A DNA stretch of 64,000 nt from Certhia americana (GCA_018697195.1 CM031857.1:62316069-62380068), one strand, 5' to 3'. Shown: positions 24,861-35,810, counted from the stretch's first letter. Made by a program: numbers and translations. Notes: a model not told the origin generated them from the sequence alone.

Positions 24861-25343
24861 TCTGGTCTGCAAGAACACACTACTACACTCGATGATCTGC
24901 TTAAAGAGTCAGATTTACCCACTGCTAACCATGTTCTCTCTCTCAAATCTGTTTTCTTGTTTTATTTTTTTTTTCTTTTCTGTTTAATTAATGATTTTTG
25001 TTTAATTAATGCTGTTTTGGTTACACTGATGCTAGATCATACAGAATACTATCACCAGGATGCTCATATCCATACCTAGTGAAGCTGACTCCTGGTGACC
25101 ACTAGAGAAATTAACTTGTGTCCTGTCTTCTGAAATTATCCGAATTAAAGCAGACAATTATTTAATACTTAGAGAAGCTAAGTTTGTTAATGGCAATTAA
25201 TCCTTTAAAACTCTTAAAGCAGTCACAATAGCAAATAATCTGAAACATAATCTGAGCAATACAGGTTTTAAAAATAATTTTCTTTCTTGTGAATAGAATA
25301 ATGGCAGCCCTATTTTATTACCTGTAATTTTTAGATAATATTT
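24861..25343. other. Unique AT-rich DNA
   Basis: No gene is recognised. It has a T-rich tract near 24959-24985 and two copies of TGTTTAATTAATG near 24981-25010. Confidence 0.4.
25339..25343 (+). repeat. Target-site duplication TATTT, left
   Basis: A perfect match to 26062-26066 on the other side of the solo LTR. Confidence 0.75.
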
Positions 25344-26061
25344 TGTCTTGGTTTGGAAAGACAGGGACCAAAGAAAAGGGAAACTTCCCTTGGGGTTTGT
25401 TATAATTCCAAAATTGAAAAAAGGGTCTTAGGCAACGATAAGGAGGGTAGGAATAACAGTTCTTTACTAGTTAGTCTAACAAGGTAAATTAACAATAATT
25501 ACAATATTGACAACAAACAGAACTAGAGGAGGAAAAAAACCCAAAACAACAAGTCAGTCACAGTTCTTCCTCTGGTAACACCCCCCCACCCCCCTCAGTA
25601 CCGTCACAAGCAAATAGGCTAGCGGCAGCTCTAGAAGGGTGAGATGATTCCGAGGGTTCACAGTGGATGGAGCTGTTGGAAAAGAGTGACCCGGCTGGCA
25701 GGGGCTGTAGAAACACAGCGTGGGGAGACCTCGAGCAGAACTGAAGAAACCGTGGGTGCAGGGCAGGGAGGAGACGGGTTCCCAAAATCCCGGGGGACAC
25801 ACGAAGAGACCGGTGGTCCCACGGAGTCCGAGGTGAAGGGGAAAAGGTGAGAGCTCTCCGCCTCGCCGAGACGAGCAGCCCTGGCCGTCCCCCCTCCCAG
25901 AGTAGAAAAACTGCCCCCAGCGAAGTGGAATCAATGTCTCTGCCTTAGCTGCTTCTTTTGTTTGTTCCCGAGCACCCATAAGTACCGAAAAGCACCCAGC
26001 CATTAGCTTATTAGCAACTTCTGGGAAAAAATTCTATAAGAAATCAACCCAACCCCCAACA
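25344..26061 (-). mobile_element. Solo LTR with 5-bp target-site duplication
   Basis: A 718-bp element that starts TGTCTTGGTTTGG and ends CAACCCCCAACA. It is bounded by TATTT on both sides (25339-25343 and 26062-26066). On the minus strand it starts TGTTGGGGGTTGGGTTG, has a TATA-like CTTATAG close to its start, and has AGTAAAGAACTGTTATTCC about 115 bp before its end. That places its transcription on the minus strand. It is clearly GC-richer than its flanks and contains CpG-rich text near 25780-25870. The 149-codon minus-strand frame at 25554-26003 has no recognisable domain and is taken as chance. Confidence 0.85.
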
Positions 26062-26066
26062 TATTT
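26062..26066 (+). repeat. Target-site duplication TATTT, right
   Basis: This is the right copy of the 5-bp duplication. Because the flank is AT-rich, a chance match is possible but unlikely, since both LTR ends also fit. Confidence 0.72.
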
Positions 26067-27227
26067 ATATCAATTTCAAAGGCCAGTCGTATTCCAAGAG
26101 CTTCTATACCTTTATGAATAATTTGACTAATCTCTTGATTTTGCATTTCTTACCTTATGCACATATATATAGACATATATAGACATATAGCTTTTGAAAA
26201 AACTCAGTGTTTAAAACTTCCTTATATGTATTCTATTTTTTTTCATGTGACATTGAAACTCTAATCTGCTCCAGAATAAAACTCAAAAACTTTTCTTTTA
26301 CCCTCAGTGTTCTGCTGCAATATCTATATTCTGTGATGCCTTTAAGAAATCAAATTACTGCTTTAGGCAACAGTCAGAAAATCCTGATACACATGCCATT
26401 TTCATTTTTATAAATTTACTTCATATTTTTAATCTACTTTTTCTTCCCTCCATTCCTAAAAGAAAGTTGGCTTTTATTATCACCACATTATATTTCAGAA
26501 TTCTTGCCTTGAAGGAAATAATCCCTTCATGTTCTCCTATGAGCCAGTAACCAGGCTGAAATTAGAATTTGCCATTCTGAGCTCCACACTCTAAACAATG
26601 CCATCTTGTTATTTCTTTGAGGAGTATTATGAAAAGATGAAATGAGGCTTAATATTTGAGATTTTCCATCATTTTCAGTCTGTTGTTGATCTGATCCACT
26701 GCCTGAATTTTATTCTGTCAAGTTCAGAACACTATTTTCATGTGGATATTTTTATACTGTTCCTTCCAATTCTTCCTGTAACAGTCTGTTATATTTTCAT
26801 TTGAAATGCTGACTGCATCAGATATTTCTTCACATTATCAGATCACCTTTCCCTTATATCTTAACCAAGCTAGACATATTTAAAGATTTTTTTTTTCTGC
26901 AAGTGAGCATTGGGAAATCTTTAATCAACTTTGTTGTCCTTCTTTGCATCCTAATCAATTTCCTGATCATTAAGTGAAAATGAGTATGCACCACCACACA
27001 CAGTATTCTGTCGGCAGGAAGGAATGAAAATTAGAGGACAGATCTTAAATTACGATGTGGTCTTGTAATATATAGTCAGAATGGCTAATGTTATGCATCT
27101 CAGAGAAGACAGGAGACCAATGAAATGCTGAATTCATTGACTTCCATGTCAAAATATTCACTTGGTTCTGAAAAGCCAAAATTTATCTGATATATCACCT
27201 TGTAAGGATATCCAGATTGCATGGATC
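26067..27227. other. Unique AT-rich DNA
   Basis: No gene or transposon is recognised. Confidence 0.45.
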
Positions 27228-27430
27228 TGTTCTATCAGGTTACTATATGTTTAGGAATGGTATTCCCCAAGATTCCAAACTAGAAACTGCTCTCATTCCT
27301 CCCTCCCCCTCACACTCCTACTTCAGTGGAATGGAGAGGAGAGTTGGAGGCTTAATAGGTAAAGATCATGTGTTGAGAGAAAAACAATTCACTGGAAACA
27401 CCAAATAAATAATAATATTGTGAGGGCTTC
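27228..27430 (-). repeat. 3' LTR fragment of the deleted ERV
   Basis: Similar to the 5' LTR around GAGAGGAGAGTTGGAGG and GGTAAAGATCATG (27331-27372). The AATAAA signal of the 5' copy is degraded here. The LTR looks truncated. Confidence 0.6.
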
Positions 27431-27778
27431 CCTTCTTCTTCATCCCTCACTTAGTGAATTGATTAGGTCTTGAATTCTTCTTTTGTCTATGGGCAATTAC
27501 AAATAGAATTGATTGTTCTTCTGGTTCAGCTGCAGCTTCAGTGGTCACAGTCACAATAGGTCTGCTTTCCTCCAATTCCTCCTGAACCTGCTATCTAGTG
27601 ATGAGCAGTGTCTGGTAAATAGTAGCTGAGGTTCAGCTCATTGCATAATTTCATGCCTCTCTGGAATTGCAAGAGCATTTTTCTTTCAAATATTTTGCCA
27701 TATTATCAGGGTCCTGAGTTGTTCAGGGGTGAACTTTCAAAGCATTGGAGTAGAATAGTCCTTCAAGAGCTGGCCCAT
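27431..27778 (-). pseudogene. Gag-like remnant of the deleted ERV
   Basis: From an ATG at the complement of 27778-27776, the minus strand reads MGQ and a matrix-like stretch. Stops and a frame change follow, and then an acidic, Glu-rich stretch near 27600-27520. The MGQ start and the position about 450 nt after a primer binding site point to a retroviral gag N-terminus. It is not functional: the frame is interrupted several times and nothing downstream of gag remains. The family assignment (ERVK-like) is inferred from the Lys-type primer binding site. Confidence 0.5.
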
Positions 27779-28228
27779 TTTCTCCCAACTTCCTTGTCAT
27801 TTCTGACTATCCAACCTTGGGTCATATCTCTGAAAGACCATCCTAAAATAACTCTTTTGTAACTCTAAATATGGTGTGTACTGCACTGAGAAGACCTGGC
27901 AGACCTAGCAATAAGTAAATACTTCCCTCATCCAAGAGAAATTCAAAATCCTTGAAAGCTGTTTTAAAGAATGCAAAGAAAAGACAGGGGAAATCATCCT
28001 TCCCTGTTCCCCACACAGACTGGATATAATTGCTAATGGACTTTTAGAGATAGAACCTGAGGAAAGGATAGGAGAGCAACACTAAATACATATCCCAAAT
28101 GATCTTCATTGCCTTTGATGTTATTATGTCATAAGCTGGTATCACACAGTACAGCAAAAAAGCAATTTGCTGAAAAGCAATCTTTCCAGCCAGCCCTGGG
28201 CAGATCTGTTGTCACCCCAACACTTCAT

Positions 28229-28246
28229 GCCTGATGTTGGGTGCCA
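28229..28246 (-). promoter_or_regulatory. tRNA-Lys-type primer binding site remnant
   Basis: On the minus strand this reads TGGCACCCAACATCAGGC. It matches the 18-nt Lys1,2-type site of ERVK/betaretrovirus-like elements at 14 of 18 positions, and two of the four mismatches are G-to-A changes at CpG positions. It lies about ten bases inside the LTR end, as a primer binding site should. Confidence 0.6.
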
Positions 28247-28254
28247 AATAAATC

Positions 28255-28666
28255 TGTTGTTTAGAAATGATAGTTTCTAATTTCATGTTCCCACTAAATT
28301 AGTATAAACCACATGTTACTTCCTCACTTCTCTCCCTATGAGACAGAACAGAGAGGAGAACTGGAGGCACAAAAGGTAAAGATGATGAGGTTGAGACATG
28401 AACAGTTTATTGAAAACAGCTAATCAGTAAGACAGAAATCAGTAACAACAAAGTCCTAGTGACAGAACGTATAAGAAAAACAAGTTGGACTATTCACGTG
28501 TTTGCTCACCCCTCCTGGAAAACACCTGAAAATTCATGACTGCTTCCTCCCCACACTAGCTAGACCTGTTCCCAGCAAATGAGGGGAGGTGATAACCTCT
28601 GGGTCCTAGCCTTGCTCACTCATGGCTACCCCAGAAATTAACACTATCCTGGCCCAAACCAGGACA
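28255..28666 (-). repeat. 5' LTR of the deleted ERV
   Basis: About 410 bp. The outer end (plus strand ...GGCCCAAACCAGGACA, ending 28666) is the usual terminus of a passerine LTR family. AATAAA lies at the complement of 28406-28411. No target-site duplication with the other end of the element is visible. Confidence 0.7.
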
Positions 28667-28984
28667 CCATGTAAACGTTATTCAGCATAAGACACAAATA
28701 CAAGAGATTTGAACAATAGTAAATTAAGCAGACACAGAGATAAAGAGATTCATGCTATTTGCATCCCTCCCAAGGAAAATTCATGTATGCTCCTAATTCT
28801 TCATATCTCATTATTGGTTTTCCAAATACTGTCCTTACGCATTCAGGGAGATGAACTTCTAATCTGTAGTTCTCTCTACTTTTTAATATTTGATTGTCTC
28901 CTACCTGCTCTATTGTCACAAATTGAGTCCAACCATTAATCTATCACTTCTAAATCCACCTCTAAAGTATATCCCCAAGTGTCA
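28667..28984. other. Unique DNA
   Basis: No gene or transposon is recognised. The 76-codon plus-strand frame at 28709-28939 has no recognisable features. Confidence 0.4.
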
Positions 28985-29275
28985 CATCCATGTTTTTTGT
29001 ACACTTCCAGGTGTGTAGGGTGGTGATTCCATCACTTACCTGGGGAGCCTATTCCAATGCCTGACCACCCTTGCAGTAATTAATTTTTTCCTAATATCCA
29101 ATCTAAACCTTGTCTGGCACAATTTGAGGATATTTTGTCAGGTTCTGTCACTTGTTGTCTGGGAGAAGAGACTGACTTCCAACTCATTACAACCTCCTTT
29201 CAGGTCGGGGTAGGGATAAGATATCTCCTGGGCTTCCTTTTCTCCAGGCTAAACTTACAAGTGATTTCCTTTCCA
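28985..29275 (-). mobile_element. CR1 LINE fragment
   Basis: Antisense CR1 text for the ORF2 C-terminal region: TGGTGATTCCATCACTTACC near 29020, CCTATTCCAATGCCTGACCA near 29049, AATATCCAATCTAAACCTTG near 29093 and CTTCCTTTTCTCCAGGCTAA near 29234. The usual 3' octamer tail is missing or highly decayed. Confidence 0.88.
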
Positions 29276-29870
29276 TGACATTTTTATGTACCTCTTGAAT
29301 AGAAATAGTAAGCATATCTTAATTCAAATTGTTGGGGACTATTCATGATTAGGGTACGGATAGTTTTATTAAATACTTTTTTAATTCAAAATTAAGCAAA
29401 ATTAACACAATATTTAATGGAAGTACTAGATTAAAACCACTATCGAGGAGATGTATGCTTCATGGCTTTGGAGAAAAATTAAGCTTGTGCCACCATTTTA
29501 AATCACAAAACACTGCTGATAGAGCCAATGAGAACAGGATGTGCCACAGTTGCTTCTGTTGCATCCCTCCTTTTTCATCCAATAAATAATTCATTTATCC
29601 ATGTACTGTGAAATGGTTCTAACAGCACAGAACAACAGATTTCTTTCCTCAAATTTATGGTAGCCTAAAGGTTATGGCTCTCATAAGATTTATCAGCCAC
29701 TCTCAGAAGAAGATCTATGCAAAGTGTTCGCATTCTTCCTATATCACTTATTTGTGGGAAGATCCTTAGGAATATAGTACTGTTAGTCTCATTCTCTGAA
29801 AACTCTTAAGGATAATCCTCATACAATAGTGCTTTCCTAAGCCCTTGTAATTGCCCTGGGAAAGACAAAT
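29276..29870. other. Unique AT-rich DNA
   Basis: No gene or transposon is recognised. Confidence 0.4.
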
Positions 29871-29893
29871 ACACACACAACCACACACACACA
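29871..29893 (+). repeat. (CA)n microsatellite
   Basis: About eleven CA units interrupted by one AC-rich slip. Confidence 0.95.
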
Positions 29894-29984
29894 AATTGTA
29901 TTATAAGGGCGTCATTATGCAATTTGACAAGGAGGAAACTTTTTTCAGAATATACAAAATTTTGTAGTCAGTTTGGGTTTTTGT

Positions 29985-30037
29985 CTGTGTGTGTATGTGA
30001 CTGTGAGTGTGAGAGAGTGTGTGTGTGTGTGTGTGTC
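29985..30037 (+). repeat. Interrupted (TG)n microsatellite
   Basis: TG units with ATG, CTG and GAG interruptions, ending in a pure (GT)9-like block. It is complementary to the (CA)n tract 92 bp upstream. Confidence 0.95.
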
Positions 30038-30554
30038 TACCGTATCTGCAACATTTTTAATTTGGGAACTCTTGAAGGATACCATACTGAGTAAAAGAAA
30101 CACCTTACCATATATTACACCTCATTAGATAATGAATAACAGTATTGCTCACATGCTGTTTCAAAGCACAGCACTGTCCTAGCAAATCCATCTGCACACA
30201 GGTTTTTTATCAGTATTTTTTTACTAAGGAACATAGTCTGGATGTTTCCAGGAGCTTCATACTTGTCTGTTAGCCAAGCAAGATGCTATCTTTCTTGGTT
30301 ATGTTTATGAGAATGCATTTTCACATTAAATTAGAAACAAATGAGTCTATTGCCATTCCTCTCTGGAGTACATACACTCCTGGTGCACGGATTTAACACA
30401 GGCTTAAGGGAGAACGATTTGTGAGAGTCCCTTGTTAAAATACTGGCAACGCATCACCGAGGATTTCCTCCAGCAAAGGGAACAGATTATACCTCTGTGA
30501 GCTGAATGCAAAACTACATGTGGTTTCTTTGTGTTTGCTTACAAAAAGACATAC
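30038..30554. other. Unique DNA
   Basis: No gene or transposon is recognised. Confidence 0.4.
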
Positions 30555-30735
30555 ACAAACAACAATGATCTGGATGATGGGGCAGAGTTCACCCTCAGCA
30601 ACTCTGCCAATGATACCAAACTGGGAGGAGTCACTGATGATAATGCAACCATCCAGAGAGATCCCAACAGGACAGAGAAACGGGCTGATAGGAACTTCAT
30701 GAAGTTCAGCACGGAGCAGGGCAACACTTAGAAGT
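30555..30735 (+). pseudogene. CR1 LINE fragment with RT active-site block
   Basis: The reading frame at 30531-30731 holds the CR1 RT block NDLDDGAEFTL followed by SANDTKLGG, which is the family's FADDTKLGG catalytic box. The first catalytic aspartate has become asparagine (codon AAT at 30609-30611). The block ERDPNRTEKRADRNFMKF follows in the order expected for CR1. Both ends are truncated, so the piece cannot encode a working RT. Confidence 0.9.
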
Positions 30736-32261
30736 AGCCAACAGTGTTCAGCTTAGATTAATGAGTTCCAGAATTTGAGGAAAAATAATGAAGTATTGAT
30801 AAATGTCGAAGTTACTTGTCTCTCTCATTTTTCATGATCTTATTGGAGGACCTACAGCTGGACCTCAGTCTTTTGTCATGATTTTTCTTGATAGAATGAG
30901 TGCTTTTCATCTAGACACAAAATTATAGGCCTCTTACAGCTACTCACTTCCTATAGCCCACTCTTAGTTAAAACACACAGATATGGTATCTGCTTCTCAG
31001 AGTTAATCAGTGGCAAGATTTAACTTCCCAAATAACACAGACATTGTTTGGGGCAAACCAAAAGCTAAAAGAAATATACAAAAAAGTATTAAATAGGTTT
31101 TGCATATATTTAAGAATATGATTTATCATGCAGAATATTGACAGATTAATTCCACAATTCAGTTAATAGGTGCTTGAAAGTGCTTGGCTGTGTCTGTTAA
31201 TTGTTTTCTTCCTGTATCTCTGTTTTTGAATCAGATGAAAGTAGTACTTTTTTCCAGTCATCAGTGAAAAGATAAATGCTATTTAACCAGTAGCAGAATT
31301 TGCACCAAGACCCCTTTTCCACATGACTGAATTTCCAATTTTCTTTCCAGTGCTTAGTCAGGAACACAGTAACTACCATCCCCTAGAAAACATCTGTATC
31401 ATACTGTATTATTCAGTATATTCTGATGTTGTATTTCTCAAATGTTCCATGTGTCCAGAGCATCCACCATCTGACTGGAACAGTCTATAAATATTCTAAG
31501 CATTCAGAGTATAACATCTGGCACACTCGTTATTAGCCTTTCATTCTACATTTTATTTATATTATAATTTCAGTAATGGCTTTTTAGTTCAGACATGATG
31601 TCTGTGTCAAAAGTACATCTTATTAGTATTCACAAACTATAGACTGATGAAATAATCATGTCAAAGACTTGCTGATCATAATTTCTATGATACTGAGGAT
31701 TTCAACAGATATTACAATGGTCTCCATGTTCTGTATTATTAATGATAACAGCTGCAAGTCTTGCATGTTGCAGTAGTCTGAGCTGAGACTTACCATATTT
31801 TGACATATGACTACTTAACCTAAGTTCAGAATTGGTACATTTCTTCAGAAAAGTGTTAAACTACTATTAGCAGTTAGAAGAGGGAAAAATAGCTTCCTCT
31901 TAACTCCATCTGGTACACACTGAAAATACAAATTCTTCTTAATAAAACATTGAATGCTATACTGAGTACACGATGAAAAAAAATTGGGGAAAAAATGAGT
32001 AAATAACAAACTTCATACTTTGATAATTGCAAAAAACAGAACAAAGAAGATAACAGGAAGGCACAAAAATAGTATTAAATGATAGCATTACAATAACATA
32101 ATGTGCTTCATTGAAAGTGTGCTTATGAAAGATGATTTTTGCAACTAGAATTCCAATATATAGAGACAATTATGTACATAAAGGAAAAGCTAGTTGGAAT
32201 CAGACTTCTTATTAGGATTGTAAATAGTCCCCCATTATTGGGTAGATCAAATTTACTCCAT
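30736..32261. other. Unique AT-rich DNA
   Basis: No gene or transposon is recognised. Confidence 0.45.
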
Positions 32262-32345
32262 ACTAAAAAAAAACCAAACCAAACAAACAAACAAACAAAA
32301 ACAAAAAAAACAAACAAAACCCAACCAACCAAACAAAAAAACACA
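32262..32345 (+). repeat. (CAAA)n-like A-rich low-complexity tract
   Basis: Mixed CAAA, CAAAA and CCAA units over about 80 bp. The ORFs that cross it on both strands are low-complexity artefacts. Confidence 0.95.
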
Positions 32346-32549
32346 GAAAGACAACCCTAAACAAACACAAGAAGGATAAGTGCATAATTCCTTTAGGTCA
32401 TTTGAAAAATGCAGGCCTACATAAGAGAGAACTCTGCAAATCCTTGTTAATGAATGTATAAATAGTCTTTTAGGTAAAGTTGCAAGGAATTAAAAACAAA
32501 GAAGAAATGACAGATGGTATATGACTAGAGACTTGCAGAAATGAAAGTT

Positions 32550-32745
32550 TCCTGGACAAAATCTCAAGGTACTCAGAATTATAAAACAGCATTTACAGAG
32601 GAATTATCTCCTAGTAACCAAAGACAGAAAACCATGTACCAACTAGAGGAGAAGCCATCCTTGACCTACTTACAAACAGAGAGGAATTGATTGAAAAATT
32701 GGGAAAGATAGTGAAATGTGGAACAGCCACAATGAACTAGTAGAA
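32550..32745 (+). pseudogene. Ancient CR1 endonuclease fragment
   Basis: One frame reads TRGEAILDLLTNREELI at 32642-32692. This is the conserved stretch in the C-terminal half of the CR1 endonuclease, where related LINEs read TRG.AILDL...NREEL. The flanks are too decayed to follow far and no RT follows. Its divergence suggests an insertion older than the other CR1 copies here. Confidence 0.75.
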
Positions 32746-33241
32746 TCTAGAGAAATAATTAATGAGTTTACTTAGCACAGTTTACTTACCAGCATGAGTA
32801 CTGAATTTTAAGGAAAGACATTAGACTCAAAATCCACAACTATTGAGGAGCCAGGCAAACTTCTGGGCAGGTTCCCAGGACAGTGAGCAGTGACAGAGAA
32901 GCTTCCCAGGACTTTTCACGCTAAGTCACTGAAACTAGTCAGTGAGAAACTTCTGTAGCTAATCTGCATGAGTTGATGAAGTTTCCAGCATCCAGGGTCC
33001 CACTGCTCCTTTTCCTGTTTATCTCCTCTTCATATTCTGTGTCCTTCCCATATATCTGTATAGAAGAACCCAAAGGTGTTAACATCAAACTTTTCATTAG
33101 AATAGTATATCAGAAATTTATCCATACAAATGCTTCCAACAATTTGGGTCTAACAGTCCAGAGGGCAGCAAAGAGAAACAGTAAACTTAGAATTACAGAA
33201 TTTAAACTCATTGAAATAATTAAGTTTACCAGGCCAAAATA

Positions 33242-33284
33242 ATATTGATACTGATATTATTAATAATAATATTTATATCAATAT
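33242..33284. repeat. AT-rich inverted repeat (hairpin)
   Basis: Outer 9-bp arms ATATTGATA (33242-33250) and TATCAATAT (33276-33284) pair perfectly. Inside them, 8-bp arms ATATTATT (33254-33261) and AATAATAT (33265-33272) also pair, with a three-base loop. Confidence 0.85.
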
Positions 33285-34163
33285 GGATAATGGCAACAAC
33301 AATAATACTAGCATACATTGACTTGAAAGGATTATGGACCCTACAGAAGTGGGCGATGCTTCTGCTTAAGACCATGAGTTTTGAAACCATTTTTGATATT
33401 AAACCAACTCTGTAACATGCATGAAGACTTTTGCACATGTACTTCTTTTCAAATCTTAATGGGGAGATTATATTCAAAGACAAAACTATAGGGTGTGGGA
33501 GGGGGGAATTGAGTGTGCCTGTCTTTGTTTTATTTCTGATCCAAAGACCTTCTTCTATTCAGTTCAGCTAAAAAGTTGACTAGATAGAGTGTGTCTTATT
33601 TTGGGATTGCTCTTTCATCTAGGTTGCAGTCCCAAAAACCTGCTGTCCTCAGACAGACAGTAAAGTAGATGTGGGTCAGAGGAGAGGTTTATTCTTATGT
33701 CCTTCCTTTCTCCTGAGGCTACAGTCATGCAAACAACTTCCTCTAAGGGATTTTCTGTACTCCATGAACTTCCCAGATAATCACGGTACTATCTTTGCTC
33801 AGAGAATAGGCACCTGATAAGGCATATTAGAAATACTGATGTCTTTTGGGTTCTGGTAAATACTTTTCTCTCCTGGAAAATAGTAAACATAGCATTTATG
33901 AAGGGTGAAACTAATGGTCAGACAAACTGTTGAGCAATAATCTTGACAAAAACATAGTTTTCCCAGCAAATTAAATCCATCAGTTTTGCAGAGAAGGTTT
34001 ATGCATAATTCTTTGTAGCACATAAATTGAAAACCACATCTCTAATAATTAAATGAATATATTAAAAGCACCAGAGCCCTTTCTCTTAGTTGATCAGCTA
34101 ACTCCAAAGAGCTAGTCTCCATACTATTACATTTTTTTACACTCCAGAGAAAGTATGGACTCC

Positions 34164-34181
34164 CCTAATTTGCATATTAGG
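34164..34181. promoter_or_regulatory. Palindrome around an octamer motif
   Basis: CCTAAT-TTGCAT-ATTAGG: six-base perfect arms around a core that contains the POU-factor octamer ATTTGCAT at 34168-34175. Function is not shown by the sequence. Confidence 0.25.
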
Positions 34182-35810
34182 AGTGGTCTGTGACCCACCC
34201 TAACTCTCAAGAACTTAATATAAATTGGTTGGGAAATGGCTGAAGACTGAAAAACAAAACCATGCTAACGAATAATTAAAGCAATTTAAGGCATTTAGCT
34301 ATACGTGTACATAAGCAGTAGAGTTACAGTGCTCAGGAATGCTATTGATACTCTTTAGTAGAGACCATACAATATTCCAGCAAACTCTTGCTTTTATAGA
34401 AAAAAAAAAAAAGAAAAAGAATGCTACTTTTTATAATTCTTGATGCATTGGATGCCACATCAGGCAAATAAATTTTGGGCATACAGGACATTTGGAAACA
34501 GTAGCTTCTAAATTTGACATACTGGGTCTAAGAGTCATAGTACTCATGGTACAACAATATCTGATGTTATAGAGGGATGATTTCTTTATTGAAGACCACA
34601 CAGATTACAGTTTTATAGTTACCTGCTGAAGATGTCCCACCAAGCCAAGCAGACTGCAGGGAGATATGTAGATTGTCTAAGACAGAACTGTAACCCAGGA
34701 ACCCATAGTAATTTTAATCTCATTTTTAATAATCAAATGGAAAACTAGGATTGGGGCTATTCTCACAGTATTTTACAGAGGGCCAGTAGTAGAGCAGATA
34801 TTGTACTAAAAATTTAAATCACAGTATAAAGGACATAAAAGCAGATTTTTCAAATTTTAATAAACTGAAAACACTTGTTATTAAAAATCAAAAAGTGTTA
34901 TAGGGGAAAAATTAAGCAGTGCAAGAACAAAATATCTCATGAACAAAAAGGCAGTGCAAATAAAGGAAAATCAAAACATAGATTGCTTAACTAATAATTC
35001 GTACAAGAAGTTCTTTAGGAAAAATTTGAGATCTTGTCACAGTTTGTGCAGTAGAACTTTATCTCTTAAAGATTCTGCTGTCACTTTACTATATTTCAGG
35101 TTTCACAATATTACTGGAATTCAGGGGGAAATAAAGAATAAATCTATCAGCAAAGATGAATTAATGCGCATAAAGAATTTAAAATTTGTAGATGAGTGGC
35201 ACTCTAACAATAGACATGTATTTTCACAGTGTGTATTACAAGATTTTTTAGGTGCCATATTTAAGACCCTGAGTTTATTGATTGGAATTTTTGGTTACTT
35301 CGATGAACCTTGATTGTGTTTGCCATTTTGCTTGATTGAGTAATAGATAATTAGACTTAAGGAAGAACATTTTACATAGCAATACAAAGTTGCAAAATGA
35401 AAATGTCTTAGAAATATTTCCCCATTATTTACTTTCCTTGCTGTAGGGGAATTTTTTATGTTTTGCTTTCTTTTATAAAGTAAAAAAAAAAAAAAGAAAA
35501 AAAAAATCAGGTGAAAATGGCTGCTGATTTCTGCTTTTGTGCAAAATCAGGAAAACACATCTCTATATTTCTTATTTGGCTTTTCTTCTATTGTTTTTTT
35601 TCCTCTAAGAATACATAGATTCTTCTGAAGTACTTATTAAATCTAAAATTGAGAATAAATCAATCAATCACCAAACAATTCATCTGATAGATAATATTAG
35701 GAGAAAAATTTGTTCATTGTATGTGTTAAAAACTGAATTAATTTGTTGATTACAAATTCTTTTTATTCAAAAGGAAATTTCTCCTCACAAATGCAATCAG
35801 AGATTTCTAC

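Larger units (their letters stand above)
27228..28666 (-). mobile_element. Internally deleted ERV (LTR, PBS, leader, gag-like, LTR)
   Basis: Read on the minus strand. A 5' LTR (28666 to about 28255) begins TGTCCTGGTTTGGGCC and carries AATAAA (complement of 28406-28411). A tRNA-Lys-like primer binding site follows (28246-28229), then a leader of roughly 450 bp. Next comes a gag-like remnant that opens with an ATG at 27778 and is broken by stops and a frameshift. A second LTR copy fills about 27430-27228. The two LTRs share the block that reads GGTAAAGATGATG / GGTAAAGATCATG on the plus strand. Pol and env are absent. It is annotated only as a broken endogenous element. Confidence 0.65.

Noticed and set aside
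25554..26003. 149-codon minus-strand ORF
   Set aside because: It lies entirely within a solo LTR with defined ends and has no known domain.
28289..28671. CATGT near both ends of the 28255-28666 LTR as a target-site duplication
   Set aside because: The positions do not abut the LTR ends (TG...CA), and the outer end of the paired LTR at 27228 is a better candidate partner, which shows no match.
34939..35313. 124-codon plus-strand ORF in unique AT-rich DNA
   Set aside because: With the AT content seen here, about one frame of this length is expected by chance in 64 kb over six frames. The peptide shows no domain, and no promoter or splice context supports it.
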